A stretch of 45,364 nt of DNA. It comes from CANHCC01 sp040381555 (GTDB lineage Bacteria > Bacteroidota > Bacteroidia > J057 > RFSG01). The translations under genes were made by a program, and so were the position numbers. Positions 1-7,044 of this stretch are shown in pieces (positions within the stretch are counted from its first letter, which is position 1; each line of letters begins with the position of its first letter). The notes beneath the pieces are model-generated. The model ran no database searches and was not told the origin of the DNA. It saw only the letters and a program-made list of their open reading frames with translations. The stretch covers positions 1 through 45,364 of the forward strand of contig JBEIHC010000009.1 in NCBI GenBank assembly GCA_040381555.1. The letters are read 5' to 3'.

Positions 1-357
1 GATATTCTTGCAATTGTTTAAAATTGTCGTTCAAATTATTGCCTGCATTTAATTGCTTGTTGCAATACCCCCTTGCATTTAAGCAATATCTAGATGCCAG
101 TAATCAAGCAATAGTAAGAATTTATGTTTTCGGAAGAAACCCAATTTAACTCCGTCAAAATGATTTTGATCCCGGTTCCAAAACAATCGGGATATTCATA
201 AAAGAAATTGGAAAACTCAAAACCCGGATTCGGAAATTCGAAAAAAACAGCCTTCATTCAAACTGTAATTTTCTCACCAAATCATTAAATAGCTAGTGCC
301 GGTTTCAGTAACTATTTAAGCGATTTACTCAAGTTAACCCTATTAATCTTAACGAAA
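1..357. other. Gene-free leading stretch with an AT-rich hairpin
   Basis: No reading frame of convincing length or composition is seen in these 357 bases. An imperfect inverted repeat lies at 52-87: ATTGCTT (52-58) pairs with AAGCAAT (81-87), and TGCAA (61-65) pairs with TTGCA (73-77). It may be the transcript end of a gene left of the window, but no T-run follows it. The stretch before the first gene has no clear TAnnTTTG promoter box. Confidence 0.5.
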
Positions 358-792
358 ATGCAAAAACTGTTTTTTATCACTCTCCTCTCTTTTACTGTGG
401 TCCTAACGAGTAGCTGTCGCCGCTCCGGTTGCACAGACCCTGACAGTATTAATTATGACGACAAAGCTAAAACCAATGACAACAGCTGTGAATATGAAGG
501 TAAAGTTGTATTCTGGTATGGCCAATCTACTGCCAATGGAAATGTTGCAGATGGCACTACTTCATTAACTTTTTATTTAGATGGCCAGGTAATTGGATCT
601 TCTGCAGCTAATGTTTATTGGAACGGAGCACCAGATTGTGGAGCCTCCGGCTCTATCTCTGCCACCAAAAAACTGGGCTTCAGCAAAGAAAAAAGTTACA
701 AATACGAAGTTAAGGATCAGGATGGAAACATTATTTGGTCAAACAATATCACCTTAACTGGCAATCAATGCCTGGAAATTAAGTTAATCTAG
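358..792 (+). CDS. Small secreted lipoprotein with CTDP-type motif
   Basis: A 144-residue protein of unknown function, probably surface-exposed. Residues 1-19 form a short hydrophobic export signal ending in TSSC, so Cys20 is a likely lipidation site, although the lipobox is not canonical because Thr sits at -3. Residues 24-44 carry the pattern GCTDPDSINYD...A..ND.SC, a Cys-flanked motif that I know from many secreted Bacteroidota proteins (CTDP.A.NY..A...D.SC). The rest is rich in Gly, Ser, Asn and Thr and looks like a small beta domain; Cys residues near 101 and 138 could form a disulfide. It is followed 30 bases on by a good terminator, so it is probably transcribed alone. The function is not recognised. 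Confidence 0.75.
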   Translation: MQKLFFITLLSFTVVLTSSCRRSGCTDPDSINYDDKAKTNDNSCEYEGKVVFWYGQSTANGNVADGTTSLTFYLDGQVIGSSAANVYWNGAPDCGASGSISATKKLGFSKEKSYKYEVKDQDGNIIWSNNITLTGNQCLEIKLI

Positions 793-797
793 TCCTC

Positions 798-1346
798 CTA
801 ATAACCAATACAACACAACTCAGAGCCTGCGAAACCGGTCGCAGGCTTTTTTTGTTTTAACCAACTTGTCTGCTCCCCCAAAAATAGTTCTGTTTTAAAA
901 TAGACAAAAAGTTCTAATTTCAACCCGTTTATATATTTTGTTTTTTCGAATAAAACCTTTTTTTGGAAAAACCTAAGCGAAAAGAAAAGCACATAAAAGG
1001 TACCATGAAATAATGCATAACTAATTGTAATTCTAATGTCATAGGGAGAACTACTATTGTACAATAGTATTGGCACTAATATAAAAATTACGGTTAATAA
1101 ATATCTTACTGCTTTTCGTTTTAATAATTTAAATAAAACGCAAAAAAAATAATAAATAATGGTTAAGGTATAAGTCATCCACAAATGCCACATCCCGAGC
1201 TTAAAACCTGAATGGCCTAATAACAACTCTTTTCCCCAATAGTATTTACAAGAAATTTGTATCGCTAAATCAGCCAATAGAGCAACTGTCAATGGTATCA
1301 TTAGTCCATAAATAAATATGTTTAAACTGAGTTTTGATAGCTTCAT
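798..1346 (-). CDS. Hypothetical four-helix inner-membrane protein
   Basis: A 182-residue protein that I do not recognise. The first ~140 residues are strongly hydrophobic, with about four membrane segments (roughly 10-30, 52-72, 80-98 and 105-127) separated by short Lys/Arg-rich turns. The start at 1346 (MKLSKLSLN...) gives a charged N-terminus directly followed by the first helix. The last ~15 residues (KKPATGFAGS...) are encoded by the terminator of the opposite gene, so the natural C-terminus may have been lost or extended by drift. No clear -7 box lies upstream. It is convergent with the lipoprotein gene and downstream of the toxin-antitoxin remnant. Confidence is moderate because no family was identified. 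Confidence 0.55.
   Translation of the reverse strand: MKLSKLSLNIFIYGLMIPLTVALLADLAIQISCKYYWGKELLLGHSGFKLGMWHLWMTYTLTIIYYFFCVLFKLLKRKAVRYLLTVIFILVPILLYNSSSPYDIRITISYALFHGTFYVLFFSLRFFQKKVLFEKTKYINGLKLELFVYFKTELFLGEQTSWLKQKKPATGFAGSELCCIGY
824..853 (+). terminator. Rho-independent terminator of the lipoprotein gene
   Basis: A perfect 9-bp stem, AGCCTGCGA (824-832) with TCGCAGGCT (839-847), a 6-base loop and then a run of T to 853. It points along the plus strand and ends the lipoprotein transcript. The convergent membrane-protein gene reads through it for its last residues. Confidence 0.85.
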
Positions 1347-1389
1347 GTTATTATTATTTGAATGGGCTTTTTATCTATATTGACACTTG

Positions 1390-1543
1390 TATTCAATTAT
1401 TTTTGGCTTTGCGAAGTGCGGTTTTTGAAGAACTTTCCTTTTGGTCAGGCAGAAAACTGGATAGGGCCACAGAGCTTGAGATAACAGCTGTTCCGACACT
1501 TTGGGCTAGGTGCTGTTCCGTACCGAGTGCTCGATTTTCGATT
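1390..1543. other. Non-coding segment with direct repeats and a palindrome
   Basis: Between the antitoxin stop and the membrane-protein start lies a stretch that looks richer in G+C than its neighbours and has no believable gene. It holds two copies of GCTGTTCCG (1487-1495 and 1512-1520, 25 bases apart) and a 10-bp perfect palindrome AACAGCTGTT (1483-1492). It could be an interspersed intergenic repeat or the scar of a mobile cassette. I have no proof of either. Confidence 0.35.
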
Positions 1544-1705
1544 TTATTGTCCGATAAGTTTGGTCTGGCTATCAGCCATTTTTTTTCTGATGTACTCTTT
1601 TAATTCTTCAAAAGTCATATTTTGAGTTTCAGAGCTTATTTTATCTCTGATTTCTCTCATCATTTTTACAGCATCAAACGGTTTTTCATTTTTATTCGTT
1701 TCCAT
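1544..1705 (-). CDS. Small antitoxin-like protein of a PIN-domain toxin-antitoxin pair
   Basis: A 53-residue acidic/basic helical protein beginning METNKNEKPFDAV. The core FDAVKMMREIRDKIS...MTFEELKEYIRKK matches a short family that I know as the partner of PIN toxins in Bacteroidota, Chlorobi and cyanobacteria. It probably wraps its toxin and blocks the active site. The frame is complete and its ATG lies inside the 3' end of the toxin gene (14-base overlap), the standard arrangement of this module. The upstream toxin is clearly broken, so this is an orphan antitoxin. It may persist as a neutral leftover, or protect against a related toxin elsewhere in the genome. Confidence 0.7.
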   Translation of the reverse strand: METNKNEKPFDAVKMMREIRDKISSETQNMTFEELKEYIRKKMADSQTKLIGQ

Positions 1706-2155
1706 AATTTACTAGGTCTTTAGGGCTTCTGATTTCGATAATTGAATATCCAAGTTTCATATTAACAGAATTGTAACCCTTGATTCTGTCAAGATTTACT
1801 GTATGTTTAAAATTCCAATTTACCAAAACATCTACCTTGTAAATGGTCACTAATGCAATATGGCGACAATCCTCTTAACTTGTTTGCCAACCACTTTTTC
1901 GGTGATATAATGGTCCGCTCACTCCATAGCGACCTGGGTCAATTCTACTCTTTGAAATTTGTCGGCTGGGTATTTAGGTAAAAGTTGTCGAACTTGAGGT
2001 GGTGCTTTTAATAATTCAAGGTAAAGCAGATTGGATACAACAAAGATAATTTCATTATTTTCGAATCTGTCAAATAACTTTATTGTAGCTTCATTGAATT
2101 CTTCGTCAAAATAGCCACCAATTATAGATGTTGCTATGCAAAATCTTTGTTTCAT
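1692..2155 (-). pseudogene. Degraded PIN-domain (VapC-like) toxin
   Basis: The 5' part (2155-1919, 78 residues) reads as the N-terminal half of a PIN RNase toxin: MKQRFCIATSIIGGYFDEEF... The normally invariant Asp of the family's IDTS motif is Ala here (IATS). Translation stops at TGA (1921-1919) where homologs have Leu; the same frame continues ADHYITEKVVGK. One base is then missing near 1883-1885. In the shifted frame there is a further TAA (1877-1875), again at an expected Leu, followed by 60 more family-like residues (EDCRHIALVTIYKVDVLVNW... to IRSPKDLVNY) ending at TAA 1694-1692. These amount to a catalytic substitution, two nonsense codons and one frameshift. A -7 box (TATCTTTG, 2175-2168, minus) remains upstream. 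The antitoxin overlaps its 3' end. Confidence 0.8.
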
Positions 2156-2167
2156 TTATTGTTAATA

Positions 2168-2175
2168 CAAAGATA
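2168..2175 (-). promoter_or_regulatory. -7 box for the toxin-antitoxin operon
   Basis: TATCTTTG on the minus strand matches the Bacteroidota -7 consensus TAnnTTTG and lies 12 bases before the toxin ATG. It probably still drives the surviving antitoxin. Confidence 0.5.
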
Positions 2176-2546
2176 GTCAAAATGGTTTTACTCTCTTTGA
2201 GAGGGTTGTCACTTTCCATTCGTGCGCTACTTTACACATCACAAGTTGATTCCCGAATTTCCTCCTCCTTATCCCTCCCTTTCTCCCTAAATCCTCTCTC
2301 CTTATACAACAACCTAAACACTTCAACACAAATTTTTAAAACTCATTGGGTCTGGTTTGCAAGATGAAATTATACAGGCGAAATCATAAATTCGAATCTG
2401 ATAGAGGAAATTTTACGCAAGGTTGTTTGAGTAACAGATTCACCTGAAATAGCTTTCCCCTTTGAGAAATGAATTTTAACCAGTCCTTCCAGAATCTGGT
2501 GGCTTCTTGTTCTTAGATTATCCTCTAGGATTAAGAATATGTTTCC
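2176..2546. other. Intergenic stretch with a pyrimidine-rich tract, no gene
   Basis: Only weak reading frames occur. On the plus strand about 2251-2304 is almost pure C/T, with short blocks such as CCTCCTCC and CCCTCCCTTTCTCCC (a purine tract on minus). CTCTC-TTT-GAGAG forms a short palindrome near 2187-2199. I see no gene; a degraded coding remnant on the minus strand is possible but not supported. Confidence 0.4.
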
Positions 2547-2579
2547 GTTTACCCTAAACCCCCGTTTACCCAGCGTAAG
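2547..2579 (-). repeat. Palindromic repeat pair, locus 1
   Basis: GTTTACCCTAAAC (2547-2559) is a 13-bp palindrome with a 3-base centre. A second, decayed copy begins GTTTACCC at 2564, 17 bases on. On the minus strand it reads GTTTA-GGG-TAAAC, the same unit as at 44608-44639 and close to that at 32184-32229. It begins about 10 bases after the stop of the DUF983 gene and lies in the same sense as that gene. Confidence 0.6.
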
Positions 2580-2588
2580 TTCTCCCTA

Positions 2589-3011
2589 CTACTGTTCTTT
2601 TTCTGGAATCTGATTATAGGCCTCTCGTTTAAAAAACACCGACCCAAACAGGTACAACATGACCACCCGTGAATATCTGAGCATCAAAGGACTGAGTAAT
2701 ATCATCAATCCTCCATTCGCTGCTGCGTACACCCAAATACTAGGGTTACCGGCATACCACCAAAGAATCAAGGAAACATTAACAGCGATTGCAACGGTAA
2801 AGGCATAACTGATATACATTGCCCCCCAATAAAATCCTGGTTCAATCTCAAATTTAAACCCGCAATGCGTGCATTTTTCAGGCATATCACCGAATCGTTT
2901 CAGGTTGTAAGCTTTGCTAGTAAACATATTTCCCTTTCGGCATTGTGGACATTTGCACCCCACTAAAGCCGCAAGTACTGAGGGAGGGGAGGCCATGGGT
3001 GTGAAACTCAT
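2589..3011 (-). CDS. DUF983 family zinc-ribbon membrane protein
   Basis: A 140-residue protein of the DUF983 family. Two Cys pairs (CPQC at 21-24 and CTHC at 47-50) form a probable cytoplasmic zinc ribbon. Two membrane helices follow (about 65-88 and 93-113), and the intervening EPGFYWGAMYISYA segment is the family signature. DUF983 genes commonly sit next to cytochrome oxidase genes; the role is unproven but assembly of the oxidase is a reasonable inference. Its ATG overlaps the stop of the upstream gene by 4 bases (ATGA), so the two are translationally coupled. It is the last gene of the respiratory operon, and the palindromic repeat pair lies about 10 bases after its stop. Confidence 0.85.
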   Translation of the reverse strand: MSFTPMASPPSVLAALVGCKCPQCRKGNMFTSKAYNLKRFGDMPEKCTHCGFKFEIEPGFYWGAMYISYAFTVAIAVNVSLILWWYAGNPSIWVYAAANGGLMILLSPLMLRYSRVVMLYLFGSVFFKREAYNQIPEKEQ

Positions 3012-3292
3012 GAGGGGAGGATGTTAGCTTGTCTCTTTTTACGCAGTCGATAATTTCGATAATAGGCAAAACCAATCGTTGCCGCAGCCAAATAGGGCAC
3101 AACCAGTAAGAGTAAAATTCCTTTATTTAATCCAGCTCCCTGGGTTTCTCCTTTGGCTATATTAGACTCCACCGAAGCCTTACACATGGGGCATTGAGCT
3201 TCAACAATGGAAAGTGTTTGAATACTTAAAAATAAGCTCAAGACGAGCACTCTTATTGCCTTACATGCAACAGAAGGATTAATGATATACAT
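3008..3292 (-). CDS. Small membrane protein with CPMC motif
   Basis: A 94-residue protein with an N-terminal signal-like hydrophobic stretch (about 14-32) ending EAQ, followed at once by CPMC (34-37) on the probable periplasmic side, then one membrane helix (about 57-77) and a Lys/Arg-rich cytoplasmic tail. Similar short CPMC proteins occur in Bacteroidota oxidase operons. A CxxC pair here could handle copper or thiols during Cu-site assembly, but that is inference. The gene overlaps the upstream DUF420 gene by 14 bases and the downstream DUF983 gene by 4, so it is firmly part of the operon. Confidence 0.75.
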   Translation of the reverse strand: MYIINPSVACKAIRVLVLSLFLSIQTLSIVEAQCPMCKASVESNIAKGETQGAGLNKGILLLLVVPYLAAATIGFAYYRNYRLRKKRQANILPS

Positions 3293-3809
3293 AATAGGGA
3301 GAGATTAATAAATAAACCAAAACACCTGAAATGGCAACATACAACCAAATTGGAAAGGTAAACTTGGCGATTCGTTTATGCTTGTCATATTTTGCCTGTA
3401 AACCATGTGAAATCGAAAATAATATCATGGGCAATACGATTGCTGCCAACAGAATATGCGAAATCAGAACAATATAATACACCAATTTAATAAACCCTTC
3501 CCCTCCAAATCGAGTAGGCTCGGTAAAGGTGTGATAAATTACATAAGAAATTAAAAATATAGAAGATAAGCCAAAAGCCGTCATCATTGAGTACTGATGA
3601 GCTTTTTTATTGTTCTTCCGAATAAAATAATAGCCCAACATCAACAATAAAGCAGTGCTAAAATTAAGTGAGGCATGGAAAGTAGGGAGAATATGTAAGT
3701 CAAAACCTAGGGCAACCTCAGGCGGTTTAAGATAAAACAATACCACGACGACCAAAGGAATAGCAATGGATACTATCGTAATTGGAAGGGTTAAATTTTT
3801 ATCTTTCAT
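3279..3809 (-). CDS. DUF420 family membrane protein (CtaM-like)
   Basis: A 176-residue protein with about five membrane helices. The motif LPTFHASLNFSTALLLMLGYYFIRK.....H near 41-71, and later His residues in YHTFTEPTRF and ISHILLAAIVLP, fit DUF420, a family that in Bacillus (CtaM) is needed for heme A-containing oxidase maturation. It lies between the SCO gene and the CPMC gene, which supports an oxidase assembly role. The start at 3809 (MKDKNLTLP) gives a short hydrophilic N-terminus directly before the first helix. Confidence 0.85.
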   Translation of the reverse strand: MKDKNLTLPITIVSIAIPLVVVVLFYLKPPEVALGFDLHILPTFHASLNFSTALLLMLGYYFIRKNNKKAHQYSMMTAFGLSSIFLISYVIYHTFTEPTRFGGEGFIKLVYYIVLISHILLAAIVLPMILFSISHGLQAKYDKHKRIAKFTFPIWLYVAISGVLVYLLISPYYVYH

Positions 3810-3841
3810 GTAAGTGTAACAAAACCCAGTAAGAATAAATT

Positions 3842-4489
3842 CTATTTGACCCGGTCTCCGTACTCAAATTTCAATACTTCGATTTCATGCATCAAACGAG
3901 TAACATCTTTGGTATCCGTACCATCATAAAATCCCCTAATTCTTTTGTCTTTATCAATTAAAACTAGTTTCTCCGAATGAATGAAATCATCCGGACCTCC
4001 ATCCCCTGTCAGAGCCGAAATAAGGTACCCAAACCTGGCCTGATCATACAAAGCTTTTTTATCCCCAGTGAGCAGATGCCATTTTTCCGGATTGACTTTA
4101 TGAAGCTGAGCATATTCAGATAACACAGGGACTGAATCATTTTCCGGATCTACAGTATGAGATAAAATTACTACCAAGGGATCATTTTTAAACTCTTCCT
4201 GCACTATCTCCAAGTGATTTGCCATAATTGGGCAAATCGTTTGGCAGGTTGTGAAAAAATATTCCGCTACAATAAATTTACCCTCAGCAATGGCCTCTGT
4301 AATGGTATCGCCCTGTTGATTCACAAAACGAAAAGGAGGAAGAGTATGATAAAGGGTATCCCCTGAATCAGACAATTCTCGTTCGCCCATAATAGGCAGT
4401 CGCTTGTATTGATTTTGACAGGAGGTATAATAAAAAAGTAACCCCAATACCGGAGATATTAGGGTTACAAATAAAATGAATCGTTTCAA
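3842..4489 (-). CDS. SCO1/SenC-type copper chaperone
   Basis: A 215-residue thioredoxin-fold protein that delivers copper to the CuA centre of oxidase subunit II. One N-terminal membrane anchor (about 3-22) is followed by a periplasmic domain. The copper ligands are all visible: Cys82 and Cys86 in TTCQTICP and His171 in DDFIHSEKL. The length is normal for the family. The anchor ends with TSC at 22-24, but without a good lipobox, so a transmembrane anchor is more likely than a lipid anchor. It is ten bases downstream of the subunit IV gene and in line with it. Confidence 0.93.
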   Translation of the reverse strand: MKRFILFVTLISPVLGLLFYYTSCQNQYKRLPIMGERELSDSGDTLYHTLPPFRFVNQQGDTITEAIAEGKFIVAEYFFTTCQTICPIMANHLEIVQEEFKNDPLVVILSHTVDPENDSVPVLSEYAQLHKVNPEKWHLLTGDKKALYDQARFGYLISALTGDGGPDDFIHSEKLVLIDKDKRIRGFYDGTDTKDVTRLMHEIEVLKFEYGDRVK

Positions 4490-4498
4490 TGAAATTGC

Positions 4499-4837
4499 TT
4501 ATTGAATAAAGTAAGATCTACAATCAAGCCAAAAAGTACCATCTACTAAGAGGGCTACAACCAACCACATCACAAACAGGATGGGCAAAACAATGGTCAT
4601 AACGAGTGCTTTAACTTCATGACCTAAGTGCATAAACTCAGCTACAATATAAAAGGCTTTCACCAAGGTTAGGGAAATAAAGATAACATTGAGGAGCAGA
4701 ACAGATAAAGAAGCCGGCCAAATATAGGCCAAGGTAACTTCTACAGTAGTGATTACTAAAAGTATCCAAAATACTTTCCAGATCCATTTGGTATTCGGTT
4801 TGGCGATTTCGCCTGGAGTAGTTGCGTGATGTCCCAT
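4499..4837 (-). CDS. Cytochrome c oxidase subunit IV
   Basis: A 112-residue protein with three membrane helices (about 18-38, 42-64 and 74-96) and the family patterns TTVEVTLAYIW and VKAFYIVAEFMHLGHE seen in bacterial caa3-type subunit IV. It is a structural subunit of the oxidase with no redox centre. A His near the start (MGHHATTPGE) and the helix order match homologs that follow the two subunit III genes in this phylum. The start at 4837 leaves 18 bases from the upstream stop. Confidence 0.88.
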   Translation of the reverse strand: MGHHATTPGEIAKPNTKWIWKVFWILLVITTVEVTLAYIWPASLSVLLLNVIFISLTLVKAFYIVAEFMHLGHEVKALVMTIVLPILFVMWLVVALLVDGTFWLDCRSYFIQ

Positions 4838-4855
4838 GGTATAAATTATTTCAGG

Positions 4856-5551
4856 TCAGACAAGATAAAAGAAAGTAAAAACGAATACCCATACAAGATC
4901 TACAAAGTGCCAATACAGCCCAACTTTTTCGACCATTTCATAATGACCGGTTTTGTCCATCTGACCGTTAACCACCCGATAGTAAATCAATATATTGATA
5001 ACCACTCCGGATAGCACATGCGTACCATGGAATCCGGTAATAAAGAAAAATAACTGTCCAAAATTAACTGGACCTGGAGTACGAGCACCATCCTCAGCAG
5101 TCGCTCCCCACATATTTCTGAAAATAGTAGTACCATCTTCAATTAAGTGCGTCCATTCCCAAGCCTGACAAGCAAGGAAGGTGGCTCCTCCTAAAATGGT
5201 CCAAAGCATCCATTTTTCAACGGCTTTCCGATCCATTCGAGAACCTGCTTCTACAGCTAAAACCATAGTAACAGAACTCATGATCAGAATAAAAGTCATT
5301 AAAGAGACAAACATCAGAGGTAAATCTGCATGCCCTAAACCCGGAAAGGCATTAAAAACCCGATCCGGATCTGGCCAATAGGGATTACTGAAGCGCAAAG
5401 CTCCATAAACAACTAAAAGACCGGAAAAAGTAAAGGCATCCGAAACCAAGAAAAACCACATCATGAGCTTCCCATAACTGGCCTTTAAAGGTTCCTTACC
5501 GCCTGCCCAGGCATGATCCTGGATTCCTGTGATTAATGATTCTGTTGACAT
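4856..5551 (-). CDS. Cytochrome c oxidase subunit III (first copy)
   Basis: A 231-residue heme-copper oxidase subunit III. It has seven membrane helices with the family signatures WFFLVSDAFTFSGLLVVYG near the N-terminus, ACQAWEWTHL in the middle, GFHGTHVLSGVVI (about residue 172) and YWHFVDLVWVFVFTFFYL at the C-terminus. The subunit stabilises subunit I and the proton entry region. A second, shorter subunit III gene lies directly upstream; paired subunit III genes are usual in Bacteroidota. The start ATG is 10 bases after the preceding stop. Confidence 0.92.
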   Translation of the reverse strand: MSTESLITGIQDHAWAGGKEPLKASYGKLMMWFFLVSDAFTFSGLLVVYGALRFSNPYWPDPDRVFNAFPGLGHADLPLMFVSLMTFILIMSSVTMVLAVEAGSRMDRKAVEKWMLWTILGGATFLACQAWEWTHLIEDGTTIFRNMWGATAEDGARTPGPVNFGQLFFFITGFHGTHVLSGVVINILIYYRVVNGQMDKTGHYEMVEKVGLYWHFVDLVWVFVFTFFYLV

Positions 5552-5560
5552 ACAGGTTTA

Positions 5561-6130
5561 TTAATAATGATACAAAAGAAGCAAAAAAAGATAAATCCAC
5601 AAAGCCCCCATAAAATGCCAGTAGGTTGCGCACAATTCCACCCCCAAAGATTCCCCTGGTTTATAGATTAACAAAATGGACCGAATTAAGACAATGACCA
5701 CCGCAATAATTCCCCCAATTAAATGAAGCCCATGCAGGCCTGTAAGCACGATTAGAAAGGAGTTGGCAGGATTATCCCGGAAGTATATTCCAATCTCGGC
5801 AAGCTGCATCCAGCCCATAAATTGACCGGCCAAAAAAGCTACACCCAACAATGCAGTTATCCACAAAGCAGTCACACTTGAGGATAAATTATTTTTCTTA
5901 GAAGCCTGAACCGCCCAGTTCATCGTCAGGGAACTCAATGCTACTAAGCCAGAAGTTACCCAAAATACCCAAGGCATTTCAAATGAATTCCAATTACCTG
6001 CACCTTGACGAACAATCAAGGCACTACTCAATCCGGCAAACAACATCACAATGCTCACCATACCTACCCATAACACCACTTTTTGAGGGTGGATTTTTAA
6101 CTCGTCGTCCTGTACCAAGGGCTGATTCAT
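5561..6130 (-). CDS. Cytochrome c oxidase subunit III (second copy)
   Basis: A 189-residue heme-copper oxidase subunit III paralog. Five helices are clear, with the family motifs GLHGLHLIGGIIA and TYWHFMGALWIYLFLLLL. It is shorter than its neighbour, lacking the N-terminal helices, so it may act as a partner in the same complex. I start it at the ATG at 6130 (MNQPLVQDDE) because that ATG follows the ctaB stop by one base (TAATATG). A TTG at 6145 in the same frame would add five residues and overlap ctaB. Confidence 0.85.
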   Translation of the reverse strand: MNQPLVQDDELKIHPQKVVLWVGMVSIVMLFAGLSSALIVRQGAGNWNSFEMPWVFWVTSGLVALSSLTMNWAVQASKKNNLSSSVTALWITALLGVAFLAGQFMGWMQLAEIGIYFRDNPANSFLIVLTGLHGLHLIGGIIAVVIVLIRSILLIYKPGESLGVELCATYWHFMGALWIYLFLLLLYHY

Positions 6131-6131
6131 A

Positions 6132-7040
6132 TTAGATTCGATCAAATACTAATGCTAATTGTACCGCAGGCAAATAGATGAAGGATGAAAACATCAGATA
6201 TCGGGCAGCCTTTAAAGAACAATCTCTGTACAAATAAATAGCACATAAACTCATCATTAAAGCCGATGCCAACAAAATCCCTAAAGCAACATCCCCTCCT
6301 AAGCCATACCGCATGGGTAGCAAACTAACCGGAATTAATAACAGGGAATAAAGTAAAATCGTGCGCGCATTTTGAGCAGATTGTCCTCCTGAATGAGGAA
6401 GCAATTTAAAGCCTGCCCGAGAATAATCATCATGCAACAACCAAGCTATTGCCCAAAAATGCGGAAATTGCCATACAAATTGAACTGCAAACAAAGTCCA
6501 TGCTTGAGGATTTACAGTGTCTGAAAAAGCAACAAATCCCAATAGGGGAGGGATCGCTCCAGGAAATGCCCCTACCAATACAGCAAATGGGGTTATGCGT
6601 TTCAAAGGGGTATATACAAATGCATAGGATAACAGGGCTACTAACCCCAATAAAAATGTCTGAAAACTAAATGCCCAAGCGATTATACCTAAGCCCAATA
6701 ATCCACTCACTAGACAAAAAATCAATGCCTCCCGTACGGTTAATACCCCAGTGGCCAAAGGACGATTTTGAGTCCGAATCATCAATTTATCATACTCCCG
6801 CTCAAATACTTGATTGAAGCCATTGGCTGAAGCAGTAATGAGTAATCCGCCAATTGCTAACAGTGCTATTGCTGTGTAATTCCACGGAGAAGGAGAGGCA
6901 GTACAGTAGCCTGCAGCTGCCGAGAAAATAACCAAAGAAGATAAACGCAATTTAGATAAAGCAGCATAAGCACGAATTTGTGACCGCACAGTGATACCTG
7001 TAGATAATTGCAATTCCGATTCTTGAGTGATATTTTTCAT
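6132..7040 (-). CDS. ctaB: Protoheme IX farnesyltransferase (heme O synthase)
   Basis: A UbiA-family prenyltransferase of about 302 residues that attaches farnesyl to heme B, giving heme O for the oxidase. The first allylic diphosphate-binding motif is visible as NGFNQVFEREYDKLMIRTQ followed by RPL. Nine hydrophobic segments fit the family. The start at 7040 (MKNITQESE) lies four bases after the ctaA stop; an in-frame TTG at 7055 would overlap ctaA and seems less likely. It follows ctaA, so heme O and heme A synthesis are co-expressed with the oxidase that uses them. Confidence 0.93.
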   Translation of the reverse strand: MKNITQESELQLSTGITVRSQIRAYAALSKLRLSSLVIFSAAAGYCTASPSPWNYTAIALLAIGGLLITASANGFNQVFEREYDKLMIRTQNRPLATGVLTVREALIFCLVSGLLGLGIIAWAFSFQTFLLGLVALLSYAFVYTPLKRITPFAVLVGAFPGAIPPLLGFVAFSDTVNPQAWTLFAVQFVWQFPHFWAIAWLLHDDYSRAGFKLLPHSGGQSAQNARTILLYSLLLIPVSLLPMRYGLGGDVALGILLASALMMSLCAIYLYRDCSLKAARYLMFSSFIYLPAVQLALVFDRI

Positions 7041-7044
7041 CCTG

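Noticed and set aside
52..87. Terminator at the window start
   Set aside because: The inverted repeat is imperfect, A/T-rich and has no T-run, so I list it only as a hairpin.
1334..1603. 89-residue plus-strand frame
   Set aside because: It runs opposite the antitoxin gene, starts within the membrane-protein gene's start and shows no protein-like features.
2128..2367. 79-residue plus-strand frame
   Set aside because: It crosses the toxin start and promoter and then the pyrimidine tract; its Ser/Leu content reflects base composition.
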